Below the pieces are notes generated by a model. That model worked only from the letters and a program-made list of their open reading frames with translations, had not been told where the DNA came from and searched no databases. Positions 43,968-53,244 of a DNA stretch of 64,000 nt are shown piece by piece. A program made the translations under genes and the position numbers. The DNA is from Massilia sp. HP4 (GTDB lineage: Bacteria; Pseudomonadota; Gammaproteobacteria; Burkholderiales; Burkholderiaceae_D), in the NCBI RefSeq assembly GCF_005222695.1, contig NZ_STGG01000074.1, forward strand, positions 1-64,000, written 5' to 3'. How positions within the stretch are numbered: position 1 is the first letter of the stretch; every line of letters begins with the position of its first letter.

Positions 43968-44777
43968 TCACATCCGCAATGCACCCCAGCCCACCATGAG
44001 CCAGTCCGGCGCTGACAGCACCGGGCGTCGGCGGAACACGTCGTAACCGGCATGCTCGATGCGATCCAGGATGCGCAGGCCGCCCTGGACGATCATGCGC
44101 AGCTCCCAGCCGATGCGGCCCGGCAGGCGCTTGGCCAGCGGCGCGCCGGACAGCATCAGCGCGCGGGTGCGCTCGACCTCGAAACGCATCAGGGCCTGGA
44201 ACGGGGCGTCGACCGTGCCGGCGCGCAGGGCCGCTTCGCTCACATTGAAGCGGGCCAGGTCTTCCAAAGGGATGTAAATACGCCCCTTTTCGAGGTCGAT
44301 CGCCACGTCCTGCAAAAAATTCGTCAGCTGGAGTGCGCTGCAGATGGCGTCGGACTCGCGCAAATTGGTCTCGTCGTCGGCCCGGTATAGCGCCAGCATC
44401 AGGCGCCCGACCGGATCGGCCGAGCGACGGCAATAATCGAGCAGGCTCGCATAATCGGCGTAGCGCTGGGTGACGACGTCCTGCTTGAAGGCCGACAGCA
44501 AGTCGCGCATCGGGTCCAAGCGCAGCTTGTACTGGGCAACCACGCCCGCCAGGCGGGCGAATATCGGGTCTAACGACGTGGCGCCGACAGCGATCTGGTC
44601 CAATTCGCGTTCGTAGGCGGCCAGCGCCGCCAGCCTTTCCTCGGGTGTGGCATTGCCCTCGTCGGCCAGGTCGTCGGCGCTGCGCGCGAAGGCATAGATC
44701 GCTTCGACCGCCGGCACCAGGCGGCGCGGCAGCAGGATCGAGGCGACAGGGAAGTTTTCGTAGTGGTCTACGGCCAT
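43968..44777 (-). CDS. hpnC: Hydroxysqualene synthase
   Basis: A 269-residue member of the squalene synthase family that converts presqualene diphosphate to hydroxysqualene. Start MAVDHYENFPVASILLP matches the HpnC N-terminus. The Asp motifs are RSADDLADEG and NFLQDVAIDLEKGRIYIP. It is first of hpnC-hpnD-hpnE and divergent from the RND adaptor gene. No squalene-hopene cyclase gene lies in the window, so the end product (hopanoid or squalene) cannot be read here. Confidence 0.94.
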   Translation of the reverse strand: MAVDHYENFPVASILLPRRLVPAVEAIYAFARSADDLADEGNATPEERLAALAAYERELDQIAVGATSLDPIFARLAGVVAQYKLRLDPMRDLLSAFKQDVVTQRYADYASLLDYCRRSADPVGRLMLALYRADDETNLRESDAICSALQLTNFLQDVAIDLEKGRIYIPLEDLARFNVSEAALRAGTVDAPFQALMRFEVERTRALMLSGAPLAKRLPGRIGWELRMIVQGGLRILDRIEHAGYDVFRRRPVLSAPDWLMVGWGALRM

Positions 44778-44908
44778 TTTGGACGGATGACTCTAAAGTC
44801 GTCTGATTTGTGTGTTTGCATGATTATAATTGCTGGATTACAAACTGGCGCTATCCATCGGCCAGCTCCGGCTCGAGACGCCGCCAGATTAGTCAAAGGA
44901 CTGCCATC

Positions 44909-46060
44909 GTGTTTGCCCGAATTTCTTCCAGCACCCTGAAACTGGCCGTGCTGGCGCCGCTCGCAGCCGCGGCGCTCGTCGCCTGTTCCAAACCCGCTCC
45001 GCCCACCGAGGATGTCCGTCCGGTGCGCGTGCTGACCCTGGCCGCGGACACGGCCGGCGAGCGCCTTGAGTTCTCGGGCGACGTGCGCCCGCGCTACGAG
45101 TCGCAGCTGGGGTTCCGGGTCGGCGGCAAGATCGTCGAGCGCAAGGTCGACGTCGGCGCCACCGTCAAGCGCGGCGACGTGCTGATGCGGCTCGATCCGC
45201 AAGACTTGCGGCTGGCCGAAAGCCAGGCCCGCGCCACCCTGCGCGCCGCCGAGACCGAACGCGACCTGGCCCAGGCCGACTACAAGCGCCATGTCGACCT
45301 GCGCAAGCAGAATTTCGTGAGCCAGGCGGTGCTCGATACGAAGCAGAGCGCCCTGAAGGCGGCGCAAGCCAATGTCGACGCGGCCCGCGCGGGCCTGCGC
45401 GGCCAGTCGAACCAGTCCAATTACACGAGCCTGGCGGCCGACGCCGATGGGGTGGTCACCGCCATCGAGGCCGAAGTCGGGCAGGTGGTGCAACCCGGCA
45501 CTCCAGTGGTGCGGGTGGCGCGCACCGTCGAGAAGGAAGTGGTGATCGGCATCCCGGAAGACAAGGTCGGTCGATTGCGCGCGGGGGACGAGGTGAGCGT
45601 GCGCCTGTGGGCCAACGAGGCCCAGGCCATCCCCGGCAAGATCCGCGAAGTCTCGCCGATGGCCGATCCGGCCACCCGCACCTATACCGTCAAGGTGGCG
45701 CTGCCCGAGAATGCCGAGGCGCGCCTGGGCATGACCGCGACCGTCGAACTGGCAACCGGCGGCGATGGGGCGGCGGGCCTGCGCCTGCCCCTGACTGCCC
45801 TGGTGCAGCACAAGGGCGGCAGCAGCGTCTGGATCGTCCAGAACGGCGCGGTCAAGCTGGTGCCGGTGCAGGTGGTGGGCCAGGTACGTAATGACGTGCT
45901 GGTCACGGGGCAGCTCAGTGGGCAAATTAGCGCCGGCCAGAATGTCGTCACCGCCGGCGTCAACCTGCTGAGGAACGGCCAGAAGGTGCGCATCCTGACC
46001 GCCGACATCTCGCGCCGCGCCGACACCGAGGCCCTCGTGTCGGGCGAGGACAAGCGATGA
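44909..46060 (+). CDS. RND efflux periplasmic adaptor lipoprotein
   Basis: A 383-residue membrane-fusion protein linking the inner-membrane pump to an outer-membrane channel. The lipoprotein signal ends at LVAC with lipidated Cys26. Domains: an N-terminal barrel/lipoyl half (GFRVGGKIVERKVDVGATVKRGDVLMRL), an alpha-hairpin (about 95-150) and a second lipoyl half (ADGVVTAIEAEVGQVVQPGTPVVRV). I chose GTG at 44909, with AAAGGA 8 nt upstream; the frame is open to 44810 without support. A TATAAT at 44825-44830 may be its -10. The stop overlaps the pump ATG in ATGA. Confidence 0.93.
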   Translation: MFARISSSTLKLAVLAPLAAAALVACSKPAPPTEDVRPVRVLTLAADTAGERLEFSGDVRPRYESQLGFRVGGKIVERKVDVGATVKRGDVLMRLDPQDLRLAESQARATLRAAETERDLAQADYKRHVDLRKQNFVSQAVLDTKQSALKAAQANVDAARAGLRGQSNQSNYTSLAADADGVVTAIEAEVGQVVQPGTPVVRVARTVEKEVVIGIPEDKVGRLRAGDEVSVRLWANEAQAIPGKIREVSPMADPATRTYTVKVALPENAEARLGMTATVELATGGDGAAGLRLPLTALVQHKGGSSVWIVQNGAVKLVPVQVVGQVRNDVLVTGQLSGQISAGQNVVTAGVNLLRNGQKVRILTADISRRADTEALVSGEDKR

Positions 46061-49000
46061 AAGGCTTCAACCTGTCGCGCTGGGCGCTGGAGCACATCCC
46101 GCTCACGCGCTTCCTGATCGCCGCCTGCATGCTGTTCGGGATCCTGAGTTACTTCGAGCTGGGCCAGGACGAGGATCCGCCGTTCACCTTCCGCGCGATG
46201 GTGGTGCGCGCCGTGTGGCCGGGCGCCACCGCCCTGCAGATGGCCGAGCAGGTGACCGACCCGCTCGAGCGCAAACTGCAAGAGACGCCGTATATCCACA
46301 CCATCCGCAGTTTTTCCAAGCCGGGCGAGACCACCATCATCCTCGAGCTGCGCGAATCGACGCCGCCCTCCGAGACGCCGGCGGCCTGGTACCAGGTGCG
46401 CAAGAAGATCGGCGACATCGCCGGCACCCTGCCGCAGGGCGTGATCGGGCCCTTCTTCAACGACGAATTCGGCGACACCTACGGGTCGATCTTCGCGCTG
46501 TCCGGCGACGGCTTCACCTATGCCGAGATGCGCGACTACGCCGACTTCGTGCGCCAGCAACTGCTGCGGGTGCCGCTGGTGGCCAAGGTCGAGCAGTTCG
46601 GGGTGCAGAACGAGAAAGTCTATATCGAGTTCTCGAGCAAGAAATTCGCCCAGCTGGGCGTGCCGTTCGAGCAGATCGTCAACCAGATCGCGACCCAGAA
46701 CGGGGTCGAGGCCAGCGGCGTGCTGGTGACGCCGACCGATAATCTCCAGGTGCGCGTCACGGGCGCGCTGCGCACCCTGGGCCAGATCGAAGACCTGCAG
46801 CTGCGCGCCGGCGGCACCACCTTCCGCCTGGGCGATTTCGCCACCGTGAAACGCGGCTACCAGGATCCGCCGGCAGAGAAGATGCGCTTCAATGGCAAGG
46901 AAGTGATCGGCCTGGGCGTGTCGATGGAGAAGGGCGGTAATATCATCACCATGGGCGAGGGCCTGACGGCCACGGTCGACCGCATCCGCGCCCAGCTCCC
47001 GGTCGGCATCGAGCTCGAACGGGTGGCGGACCAGCCGCAGGCCGTGACGGCCTCGGTCGGCGAGTTCGTCAAGGTGCTGATCGAGGCGGTGGTGATCGTG
47101 CTGGCGGTGTCCTTCCTGGCCCTGGGCCTGCACACCAAGCCGAAATGGCGGGTCGACGTCTATCCTGGCCTGGTGGTGGCGCTGTCGATCCCGCTGGTGC
47201 TGGCGATCACCTTCCTGTTCATGCGCATGCTCGACATCTCGCTGCACAAGATCTCGCTCGGCGCCCTGATCATCGCCCTGGGCCTGTTGGTGGACGATGC
47301 CATCATCGCGGTCGAAATGATGGTACGTAAGATGGAAGAAGGCCTGTCGCGCTTCGAGGCGGCCACCTTCGCCTACACCTCGACCGCGATGCCGATGCTG
47401 ACCGGGACCCTGATCACGGCGGCCGGCTTCCTGCCGATCGGCCTGGCCGAATCGGCGGCCGGCGAATACACGTTCACGATGTTCTCGGTGAACGGGTTGG
47501 CGCTCCTGATCTCGTGGGTGGTGGCTGTCACGTTTACACCTTATATCGGCTTCCTGCTCCTGAAAGTCAAGCCGCATGCGGCGAAGGGTGAACAAGAGGG
47601 CGGTCACCACGACGTCTTCGATTCGCCCGGCTACCAGCGTTTCCGGCGCCTGGTGAGCCGCTGCGTCGAGTGGCGCAAGACCACGATTGCCCTGAGCCTG
47701 GGCGTGTTCGCGCTGGGTGTGTTCGGCTTCAATTTCATCGAGAAGCAGTTCTTCCCGGATTCGAGCCGCCCCGAATTGATGGTCGAGATGTGGTCGCCCG
47801 AGGGCACGAGTTTCGTCGCCAACGAGGCGGTCGTGAAGCGCTTCGAAGCGTTTCTCGCCCGGCAGGAGGGCGTGCAGAGCGTGACGAGTTACGTCGGCAC
47901 CGGCAGCCCGCGCTTCTACCTGCCGCTGGACCAGATCTTCCCGCAGTCGAACGTCTCGCAGCTGGTGGTGCTGCCGGTCGATACGGCCGCGCGCGAGCGC
48001 CTGCGCATGAAGATCATCGAGGTCTTCAAGACCGACTTCCCCGAGGTGCGCGGCCGCGTAAAACTTCTCCCGAACGGGCCGCCGGTGCCGTATCCGGTGC
48101 AGTTCCAGGTGCTGGGCCCGGACATCGGCGTGGTGCGCACCATCGCCGACCAGGTCAAGGAAATCATGGCCGCCAACCCGAATACGGTCGGGTTGAACGA
48201 CAACTGGAATGAATCGGTCAAGGTGCTGCGCCTGGACCTCGACCAGGACAAGCTGCGCGCGCTGGGCGTGACTTCGCAATCGGTGCGGCAGGTCGTCCAG
48301 ACCACGCTGACCGGCACCCCGATCGGCCAGTTCCGCGAATCGAACCGCCTGATCGACATGGTGGTGCGCCAGCCGATCGAAGAACGTTCGACCATCACGC
48401 GCCTGTCGGAGGCCCTCGTGCCGACCGCCGGCGGACGGGCCGTCACCATCGGCCAGGTCGCGCGGGTGCAGTTCGTATGGGAACCGGGCGTCGTCTGGCG
48501 CGAGGGCCGCGAGTGGGCGATCATGGTGCAATCCGATGTGATGGAGGGTATCCAGGGGCCGACCGTGACCGACCAGGTCGATGCGAAGCTGGCCGGGATC
48601 CGCGCAAGGCTGCCGGCCGGCTACCGTGTAATGGTGGAGGGCGCCGCGGCCGACAGCGCCGACGCCGAAGCCTCGATCATGGCCAATGTGCCGCTGGTGC
48701 TGTTCATCACATTCACCTTGCTGATGCTCCAGCTGCACAGCTTCTCGCGTTCGCTGCTGGTATTCCTCACGGGGCCACTGGGCGTGGCCGGGGCGGCGAT
48801 GGCGCTGCTGATCCTGGACCGGCCGTTCGGCTTCGTTGCCAACCTGGGCGTGATCGCCTTGTTCGGCATGATCATCCGTAACTCGGTGATCCTGGTGGAC
48901 CAGATCGAGCATGACATCGCCAGCGGCAGCCATCCGTGGGATGCGATCGTGGAATCGGCCGTGCGGCGTTGCCGGCCGATCCTGCTGACGGCGGCCGCGG

Positions 49001-49155
49001 CGGCGCTGGCCATGATTCCGTTATCGCGCTCGACATTCTGGGGGCCGATGGCGGTGGCGATCATGGGTGGCTTGATCGTGGCGACGGCGTTGACCTTGCT
49101 GTTCTTGCCGGCGCTGTATGCCTTGTGGTTCCGCGTCAAGAAACCGGAGGCGTAA
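46057..49155 (+). CDS. RND efflux pump permease
   Basis: A 1032-residue inner-membrane proton antiporter with 12 transmembrane helices and two large periplasmic loops, the usual RND layout. Helix 4 carries the proton-relay pair Asp413-Asp414 in LGLLVDDAIIAVEMMV. GLHTKPKWRVDVYPGLVVALSIPL and the C-terminal repeat half are family-typical. No outer-membrane channel gene is nearby, so it probably uses a TolC-like protein coded elsewhere. The substrate is unknown; the sequence style fits the smaller HAE-like RND group, not heavy-metal CusA. A terminator follows. Confidence 0.94.
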   Translation: MKGFNLSRWALEHIPLTRFLIAACMLFGILSYFELGQDEDPPFTFRAMVVRAVWPGATALQMAEQVTDPLERKLQETPYIHTIRSFSKPGETTIILELRESTPPSETPAAWYQVRKKIGDIAGTLPQGVIGPFFNDEFGDTYGSIFALSGDGFTYAEMRDYADFVRQQLLRVPLVAKVEQFGVQNEKVYIEFSSKKFAQLGVPFEQIVNQIATQNGVEASGVLVTPTDNLQVRVTGALRTLGQIEDLQLRAGGTTFRLGDFATVKRGYQDPPAEKMRFNGKEVIGLGVSMEKGGNIITMGEGLTATVDRIRAQLPVGIELERVADQPQAVTASVGEFVKVLIEAVVIVLAVSFLALGLHTKPKWRVDVYPGLVVALSIPLVLAITFLFMRMLDISLHKISLGALIIALGLLVDDAIIAVEMMVRKMEEGLSRFEAATFAYTSTAMPMLTGTLITAAGFLPIGLAESAAGEYTFTMFSVNGLALLISWVVAVTFTPYIGFLLLKVKPHAAKGEQEGGHHDVFDSPGYQRFRRLVSRCVEWRKTTIALSLGVFALGVFGFNFIEKQFFPDSSRPELMVEMWSPEGTSFVANEAVVKRFEAFLARQEGVQSVTSYVGTGSPRFYLPLDQIFPQSNVSQLVVLPVDTAARERLRMKIIEVFKTDFPEVRGRVKLLPNGPPVPYPVQFQVLGPDIGVVRTIADQVKEIMAANPNTVGLNDNWNESVKVLRLDLDQDKLRALGVTSQSVRQVVQTTLTGTPIGQFRESNRLIDMVVRQPIEERSTITRLSEALVPTAGGRAVTIGQVARVQFVWEPGVVWREGREWAIMVQSDVMEGIQGPTVTDQVDAKLAGIRARLPAGYRVMVEGAAADSADAEASIMANVPLVLFITFTLLMLQLHSFSRSLLVFLTGPLGVAGAAMALLILDRPFGFVANLGVIALFGMIIRNSVILVDQIEHDIASGSHPWDAIVESAVRRCRPILLTAAAAALAMIPLSRSTFWGPMAVAIMGGLIVATALTLLFLPALYALWFRVKKPEA

Positions 49156-49156
49156 G

Positions 49157-49181
49157 GAAGGCGGCCGCGCCGCCTTCTTTA
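49157..49181 (+). terminator. Intrinsic terminator after the RND operon
   Basis: GAAGGCGGC and GCCGCCTTC form a perfect 9-bp stem with a 3-nt loop directly after the pump stop codon, followed by a short TTTAT tail. The 176 bp between this and tRNA-Leu show no ORF. Confidence 0.7.
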
Positions 49182-49357
49182 TGGATGAGCTGACATATTC
49201 ATTGCGCCATACCTCGCACACTAAAAATGATGCCCAATAGTGTCAGAAATTCCAGTAAAATAATCGTTTGAAGTTGTAGCCCCTAAACATTGGAGTGCAG
49301 GGCGGCCGGTTTCACTGTCGGTCGTCCTTTGTTTTTGTGGCAATTATGCAATCCTGA

Positions 49358-49444
49358 GCGAGGATGGCGAAATTGGTAGACGCACCAGGTTTAGGTCCTG
49401 ACGCCAGCAATGGTGTGGGGGTTCGAGTCCCCCTCCTCGCACCA
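49358..49444 (+). tRNA. tRNA-Leu (anticodon UAG)
   Basis: An 87-nt class-II tRNA including encoded CCA. The acceptor stem GCGAGGA/TCCTCGC, discriminator A, D-loop AATTGGTAGA, anticodon stem CAGG/CCTG with loop TTTAGGT (anticodon TAG), a variable arm and T-arm GGTTCGAGTCC are all present. It lies 31 bp upstream of tig and may share its transcript. Confidence 0.96.
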
Positions 49445-49475
49445 CGAATAATTATTTTTTTGGACGATTTTTACA

Positions 49476-50816
49476 ATGGCAACTGCAGTCGAAACCCTGG
49501 GTAAACTCGAGCGTCGCTTGACGATCTCTTTTCCGGTCGCTGACGTCCGTACCGAAGTCGAAAAGCGCCTGAAACAGCAGGCCAAGACGGCCCGCGCGCC
49601 GGGTTTCCGTCCAGGCAAAGTGCCCCTCAAGATGGTCGCTGCCCAGTACGGCTACCAGATCGAAACCGATGTGCTGAACGACAAGGTCGGCCGCGCTTTC
49701 AACGAAGCCGCCGTCGAGAACGAACTGCGCGTTGCCGGTTTCCCGAAAATCGAACCGAAGCAAGACGCTGAAGAAGGCACGCTGTCGTTCGACGCCACCT
49801 TCGAAGTCTACCCTGAAGTCGTGATCGGCGACCTGGCCGCCGTCGAAGTCGAGACCGTCGGCACCGACGTCAGCGACGTCGAGATCGACAAGACCATCGA
49901 CATCCTGCGCAAGCAGCGCGTGCACTACCACACCAAGGGTGAAGCGGGCGAACACGGCACCGGCGGCGACGCCGTGGCTGCCAATGGCGACCGCGTGACC
50001 GTCGACTTCGTCGGCACCCTGGACGGCGTCGAATTCGCCGGCGGCAAGGCTGAAGACTACGCCTTCGTGCTGGGCGAAGGCCGCATGCTGCCAGAATTCG
50101 AAGCAGCGACCGTGGGCCTGAAAGTCGGCGAAAGCAAGACCTTCCCGCTGGCCTTCCCAGAGGACTACCATGGCAAGGACGTGGCCGGTAAAACCGCCGA
50201 GTTCACCATCACCCTGAAGGGTCTGGAATGGGCGCACATGCCAGAAGTCGATGCTGAATTCGCCCAATCGCTGGGCATCGAAGACGGCTCGATCGAAAAA
50301 ATGCGCGAAGACATCAAGGTCAACCTGGAACGCGAAGTGCGCGCCCGTGTCAAAGCACGTAACAAGGAAGCCGTGATGGACGCCCTGGTCAAGTCGACCG
50401 AACTGGACGTGCCGCAAGTCATGATCGAGCAGGATTCCGAGCGCCTGGCCGACATGACCCGCCAGGACATGGCCCAGCGCGGCATGGACGTGTCCAAGCT
50501 GCCATTCCCGGCCGAGATGTTCAAGGACAAGGCAGAGCGCCGCGTTCGCCTGGGCCTGATCCTGTCGCAACTGGTCGCCGACAACAACCTGCAAGCGACC
50601 CAAGACCAGGTGAAAGCGCAGATCGAAGACTTCTCGCAAAGCTACGAAGACCCGAAAGAAGTGCTCAAGTACTACTTCAGCGACCGTCGCCGCCTGGGTG
50701 AAGTCGAAGCTCTTGTATTGGAAGAAAACGTCGTCAACTATGTACTCGGCAAGGCGAAAGTGTCGACCAAGACCATCGCTTTCGATGAACTGATGGGCAG
50801 CGTCCCGCAGGCCTGA
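49476..50816 (+). CDS. tig: Trigger factor, ribosome-bound chaperone and prolyl isomerase
   Basis: A 446-residue chaperone that binds nascent chains at the ribosome exit. The N-terminal ribosome-binding domain has the signature GFRPGKVP at residues 43-50. The middle FKBP-type PPIase domain includes [25 protein letters not shown] (in two blocks) and the C-terminal domain is helical. It is followed by a strong terminator only 12 nt after the stop and then by clpP, the conserved order. Confidence 0.97.
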   Translation: MATAVETLGKLERRLTISFPVADVRTEVEKRLKQQAKTARAPGFRPGKVPLKMVAAQYGYQIETDVLNDKVGRAFNEAAVENELRVAGFPKIEPKQDAEEGTLSFDATFEVYPEVVIGDLAAVEVETVGTDVSDVEIDKTIDILRKQRVHYHTKGEAGEHGTGGDAVAANGDRVTVDFVGTLDGVEFAGGKAEDYAFVLGEGRMLPEFEAATVGLKVGESKTFPLAFPEDYHGKDVAGKTAEFTITLKGLEWAHMPEVDAEFAQSLGIEDGSIEKMREDIKVNLEREVRARVKARNKEAVMDALVKSTELDVPQVMIEQDSERLADMTRQDMAQRGMDVSKLPFPAEMFKDKAERRVRLGLILSQLVADNNLQATQDQVKAQIEDFSQSYEDPKEVLKYYFSDRRRLGEVEALVLEENVVNYVLGKAKVSTKTIAFDELMGSVPQA

Positions 50817-50827
50817 GGAATCGAACT

Positions 50828-50856
50828 TGCCGGCCTCCAGGGCCGGCATTTTTTTC
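50828..50856 (+). terminator. Intrinsic terminator between tig and clpP
   Basis: TGCCGGCC and GGCCGGCA form an 8-bp stem with a 5-nt loop, followed by a run of T. It lies before the clpP ribosome site, so it should cut read-through from tig into clpP. Confidence 0.85.
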
Positions 50857-50886
50857 CATGGCCTTTTTATAAGGAACGAGACAGGT

Positions 50887-51510
50887 ATGATTCGTAATCC
50901 GGCATTGGATACACAAGCACTCGGCATGGTGCCGATGGTGATCGAACAGAGTGGCCGCGGCGAGCGCGCCTATGACATCTATTCGCGCCTCTTGAAAGAG
51001 CGCGTGATTTTCCTGGTCGGTCCTGTCAACGACCAGATGGCGAACCTGATCGTCGCCCAGATGCTGTTCCTGGAAAGTGAAAATCCTGACAAGGATATTT
51101 CGCTCTACATTAACTCCCCGGGCGGTTCGGTCTCGGCGGGCCTGGCGATCTTCGACACGATGAACTTCATCAAGCCCGACGTATCGACCCTGTGCACCGG
51201 CCTGGCCGCCTCGATGGGCGCCTTCCTGCTGGCAGCAGGCGCCAAGGGCAAGCGTTTCTCGCTGCCGAACTCGCGCGTGATGATTCACCAGCCATCGGGT
51301 GGATCGCAGGGTATGGCTTCGGATATCGAAATCCAGGCCAAGGAAATCCTGTACCTGCGCGAGCGCCTGGCGCGCATCATGGCCGATAACACCGGCCAGA
51401 GCATCGAGCAGATCCACAAGGACACCGACCGCGATCGCTTCATGTCCGCTGAAGAATCCGTCGAATATGGCATGATCGACAAGGTCCTGACCAGCCGCGG
51501 CCAAGCCTGA
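50887..51510 (+). CDS. clpP: ATP-dependent Clp protease proteolytic subunit
   Basis: The 207-residue serine peptidase forms the 14-mer chamber used by ClpX (and ClpA). The catalytic triad is Ser109 ([10 protein letters not shown]), His134 (MIHQPSGG) and Asp183 (TDRDRF), with E. coli spacing. The ATG at 50887 gives the normal short propeptide. A longer frame to 50827 lies within the preceding terminator. clpX follows after 195 bp with its own terminator and promoter between. Confidence 0.97.
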   Translation: MIRNPALDTQALGMVPMVIEQSGRGERAYDIYSRLLKERVIFLVGPVNDQMANLIVAQMLFLESENPDKDISLYINSPGGSVSAGLAIFDTMNFIKPDVSTLCTGLAASMGAFLLAAGAKGKRFSLPNSRVMIHQPSGGSQGMASDIEIQAKEILYLRERLARIMADNTGQSIEQIHKDTDRDRFMSAEESVEYGMIDKVLTSRGQA

Positions 51511-51532
51511 CCCCGCAATAGGTGTTGGAAAA

Positions 51533-51572
51533 AAACGCCCGGACGCGATCACGTTCGGGCGTTTGTTTTTTA
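51533..51572 (+). terminator. Intrinsic terminator after clpP
   Basis: AAACGCCCGGACG pairs with CGTTCGGGCGTTT (one G-T) around a 6-nt loop and is followed by GTTTTTTA. It separates clpP from clpX transcription. Confidence 0.9.
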
Positions 51573-51648
51573 TTTCGGGTAGCATGGTCGTACGTGCACG
51601 AGTTGCGTTGCCAAGGCGGCGTGTCATATTCATACTTGTTGCACGGAC

Positions 51649-51677
51649 TTGTTACATGCCCGTATAAGCGTTATATT
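51649..51677 (+). promoter_or_regulatory. Putative sigma-70 promoter of clpX
   Basis: The -35 box TTGTTA (51649-51654), 17-nt spacer and -10 box TATATT (51672-51677) lie downstream of the clpP terminator and 28 nt before the clpX ATG. This would allow clpX expression independent of clpP. Confidence 0.6.
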
Positions 51678-51705
51678 CACAGCAATTCAATAGAGTCCTG
51701 CCCCC

Positions 51706-52974
51706 ATGTCAGACAAAAAATCCTCCAGCGGCGAAAAACTTCTGTACTGCTCGTTCTGCGGAAAGAGCCAGCACGAAGTCAAGAAGCTGATCGCGGGACC
51801 GTCGGTGTTCATCTGCGATGAATGCATCGACCTGTGCAACGACATCATCCGCGATGAAACGTCGAACGTCGAAACGGTGGCGGGCGCCAAGTCCGACCTG
51901 CCGACGCCCCACGAAATCACCGAACTGCTCGACCAGTACGTGATTGGCCAGCAAACGGCCAAGCGCATCCTGTCGGTGGCGGTGTACAACCATTACAAAC
52001 GCCTCAAGCACCTGGGCAAGAAAGACGAAGTCGAACTGGCCAAGAGCAATATCTTGCTGGTCGGCCCAACCGGTTCGGGCAAGACCCTGCTGGCCCAGAC
52101 CCTGGCGCGCATGCTCAACGTGCCGTTCGTGATCGCCGATGCGACCACGCTGACCGAAGCCGGTTATGTCGGCGAAGACGTCGAGAACATCATCCAGAAG
52201 CTGCTGCAAAGTTGCAACTATGAGGTCGAAAAAGCCCAGCGCGGCATCGTTTACATCGACGAGATCGACAAGATTTCGCGCAAGTCCGACAATCCGTCGA
52301 TCACCCGCGATGTATCGGGCGAGGGCGTGCAGCAGGCGCTGCTGAAACTGATCGAAGGCACGATGGCCTCGGTGCCGCCACAAGGTGGCCGCAAGCATCC
52401 GAACCAGGACTTCGTGCAGATCGACACGACCAACATCATGTTCATCTGCGGCGGCGCCTTCGACGGCCTGGCCAAGGTGATCCAGAGCCGTTCGGTCAAG
52501 AGCGGCATCGGTTTCGGCGCCACGGTCAAGAGCCTGGACGACGGCTATAATGCCGAGATCCTGCTCGAAGCCGAGCCAGAAGACCTGATCAAGTTCGGCC
52601 TGATCCCCGAGCTGGTCGGTCGCCTGCCGGTCGTGGCTGCCCTCTCCGAGCTGACCGAGGAAGCGCTGATCCAGATCCTGATCGAGCCGAAGAACGCGCT
52701 GATCAAGCAGTATTCGAAGCTGCTCGAGATGGAAGGCGCCGAACTGGAAATTCGTCCTGCGGCCCTGCATGCGATCGCCAAGAAGGCGCTGGCGCGCAAG
52801 ACCGGCGCCCGCGGCCTGCGTTCGATTCTCGAACACGCGCTGCTGGACGTGATGTATGAATTGCCAAGCCAGCAAAACGTCGTGAAAGTCGTGATCGATG
52901 AAAATACGATCACGAATGGCGCGAAACCTTTGCTGATTTATAGCGAAACCGCGAAGGCGTCCGGAGAGAACTGA
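51706..52974 (+). CDS. clpX: ATP-dependent Clp protease ATPase subunit
   Basis: A 422-residue AAA+ unfoldase that feeds substrates to ClpP. The N-terminal zinc-binding domain has the four ligands Cys15, Cys18, Cys37 and Cys40. Walker A is GPTGSGKT (120-127). Walker B is IVYIDEID with Asp185-Glu186. The ClpP-binding loop motif IGF appears in SGIGFGATV. Sensor and C-domain motifs ([22 protein letters not shown], in part) are intact. Confidence 0.98.
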   Translation: MSDKKSSSGEKLLYCSFCGKSQHEVKKLIAGPSVFICDECIDLCNDIIRDETSNVETVAGAKSDLPTPHEITELLDQYVIGQQTAKRILSVAVYNHYKRLKHLGKKDEVELAKSNILLVGPTGSGKTLLAQTLARMLNVPFVIADATTLTEAGYVGEDVENIIQKLLQSCNYEVEKAQRGIVYIDEIDKISRKSDNPSITRDVSGEGVQQALLKLIEGTMASVPPQGGRKHPNQDFVQIDTTNIMFICGGAFDGLAKVIQSRSVKSGIGFGATVKSLDDGYNAEILLEAEPEDLIKFGLIPELVGRLPVVAALSELTEEALIQILIEPKNALIKQYSKLLEMEGAELEIRPAALHAIAKKALARKTGARGLRSILEHALLDVMYELPSQQNVVKVVIDENTITNGAKPLLIYSETAKASGEN

Positions 52975-53061
52975 AAAACGCCGCACGTACGCCACAAAAA
53001 GGCTTGCCGTGCGGACTTAACTCGGTACAATCAATCTCAATAAAAGACGCAGGCTTCATTC

Positions 53062-53099
53062 GAAAAGCCACTCGCGGTGCGCCGCGCGGTGGCTTTTTT
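53062..53099 (+). terminator. Intrinsic terminator between clpX and lon
   Basis: AAAAGCCACTCGCGG and the downstream CCGCGCGGTGGCTTTT pair with a small bulge around TGCG and end in TTTTTT. The AT-rich 145 bp after it, before lon, probably holds the lon promoter. TTGAAG at 53146-53151 is a possible -35, but no clear -10 or heat-shock sigma box was found. Confidence 0.8.
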
Positions 53100-53244
53100 C
53101 GTTTTGAATGCGGCTTTTATTGGAAGGGCTATATTCTTCGACAAGTTGAAGTTCTTTTACTTGCAGAAAATATTTTAGCGAGCGGTCTTGAGTTTCGACT
53201 GTCCAGCGCCCAACTTCAGCTACACGCTTTTTATAAGGTATGCC

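Noticed and set aside
45682-48933. 1,083-codon antisense open frame opposite the RND pump
   Set aside because: It is Asp/His/Arg-rich with no family motif and lies wholly under an intact pump gene. Such frames come from high-GC codon use.
51522-51821. 99-codon open frame between clpP and clpX
   Set aside because: It runs through the clpP terminator and the clpX promoter and into clpX in another frame.
53140-53244. Heat-shock (sigma-32) promoter for lon
   Set aside because: Expected biologically, but no CCCCAT-like -10 box follows the TTGAAG at a proper distance, so it cannot be supported from sequence alone.
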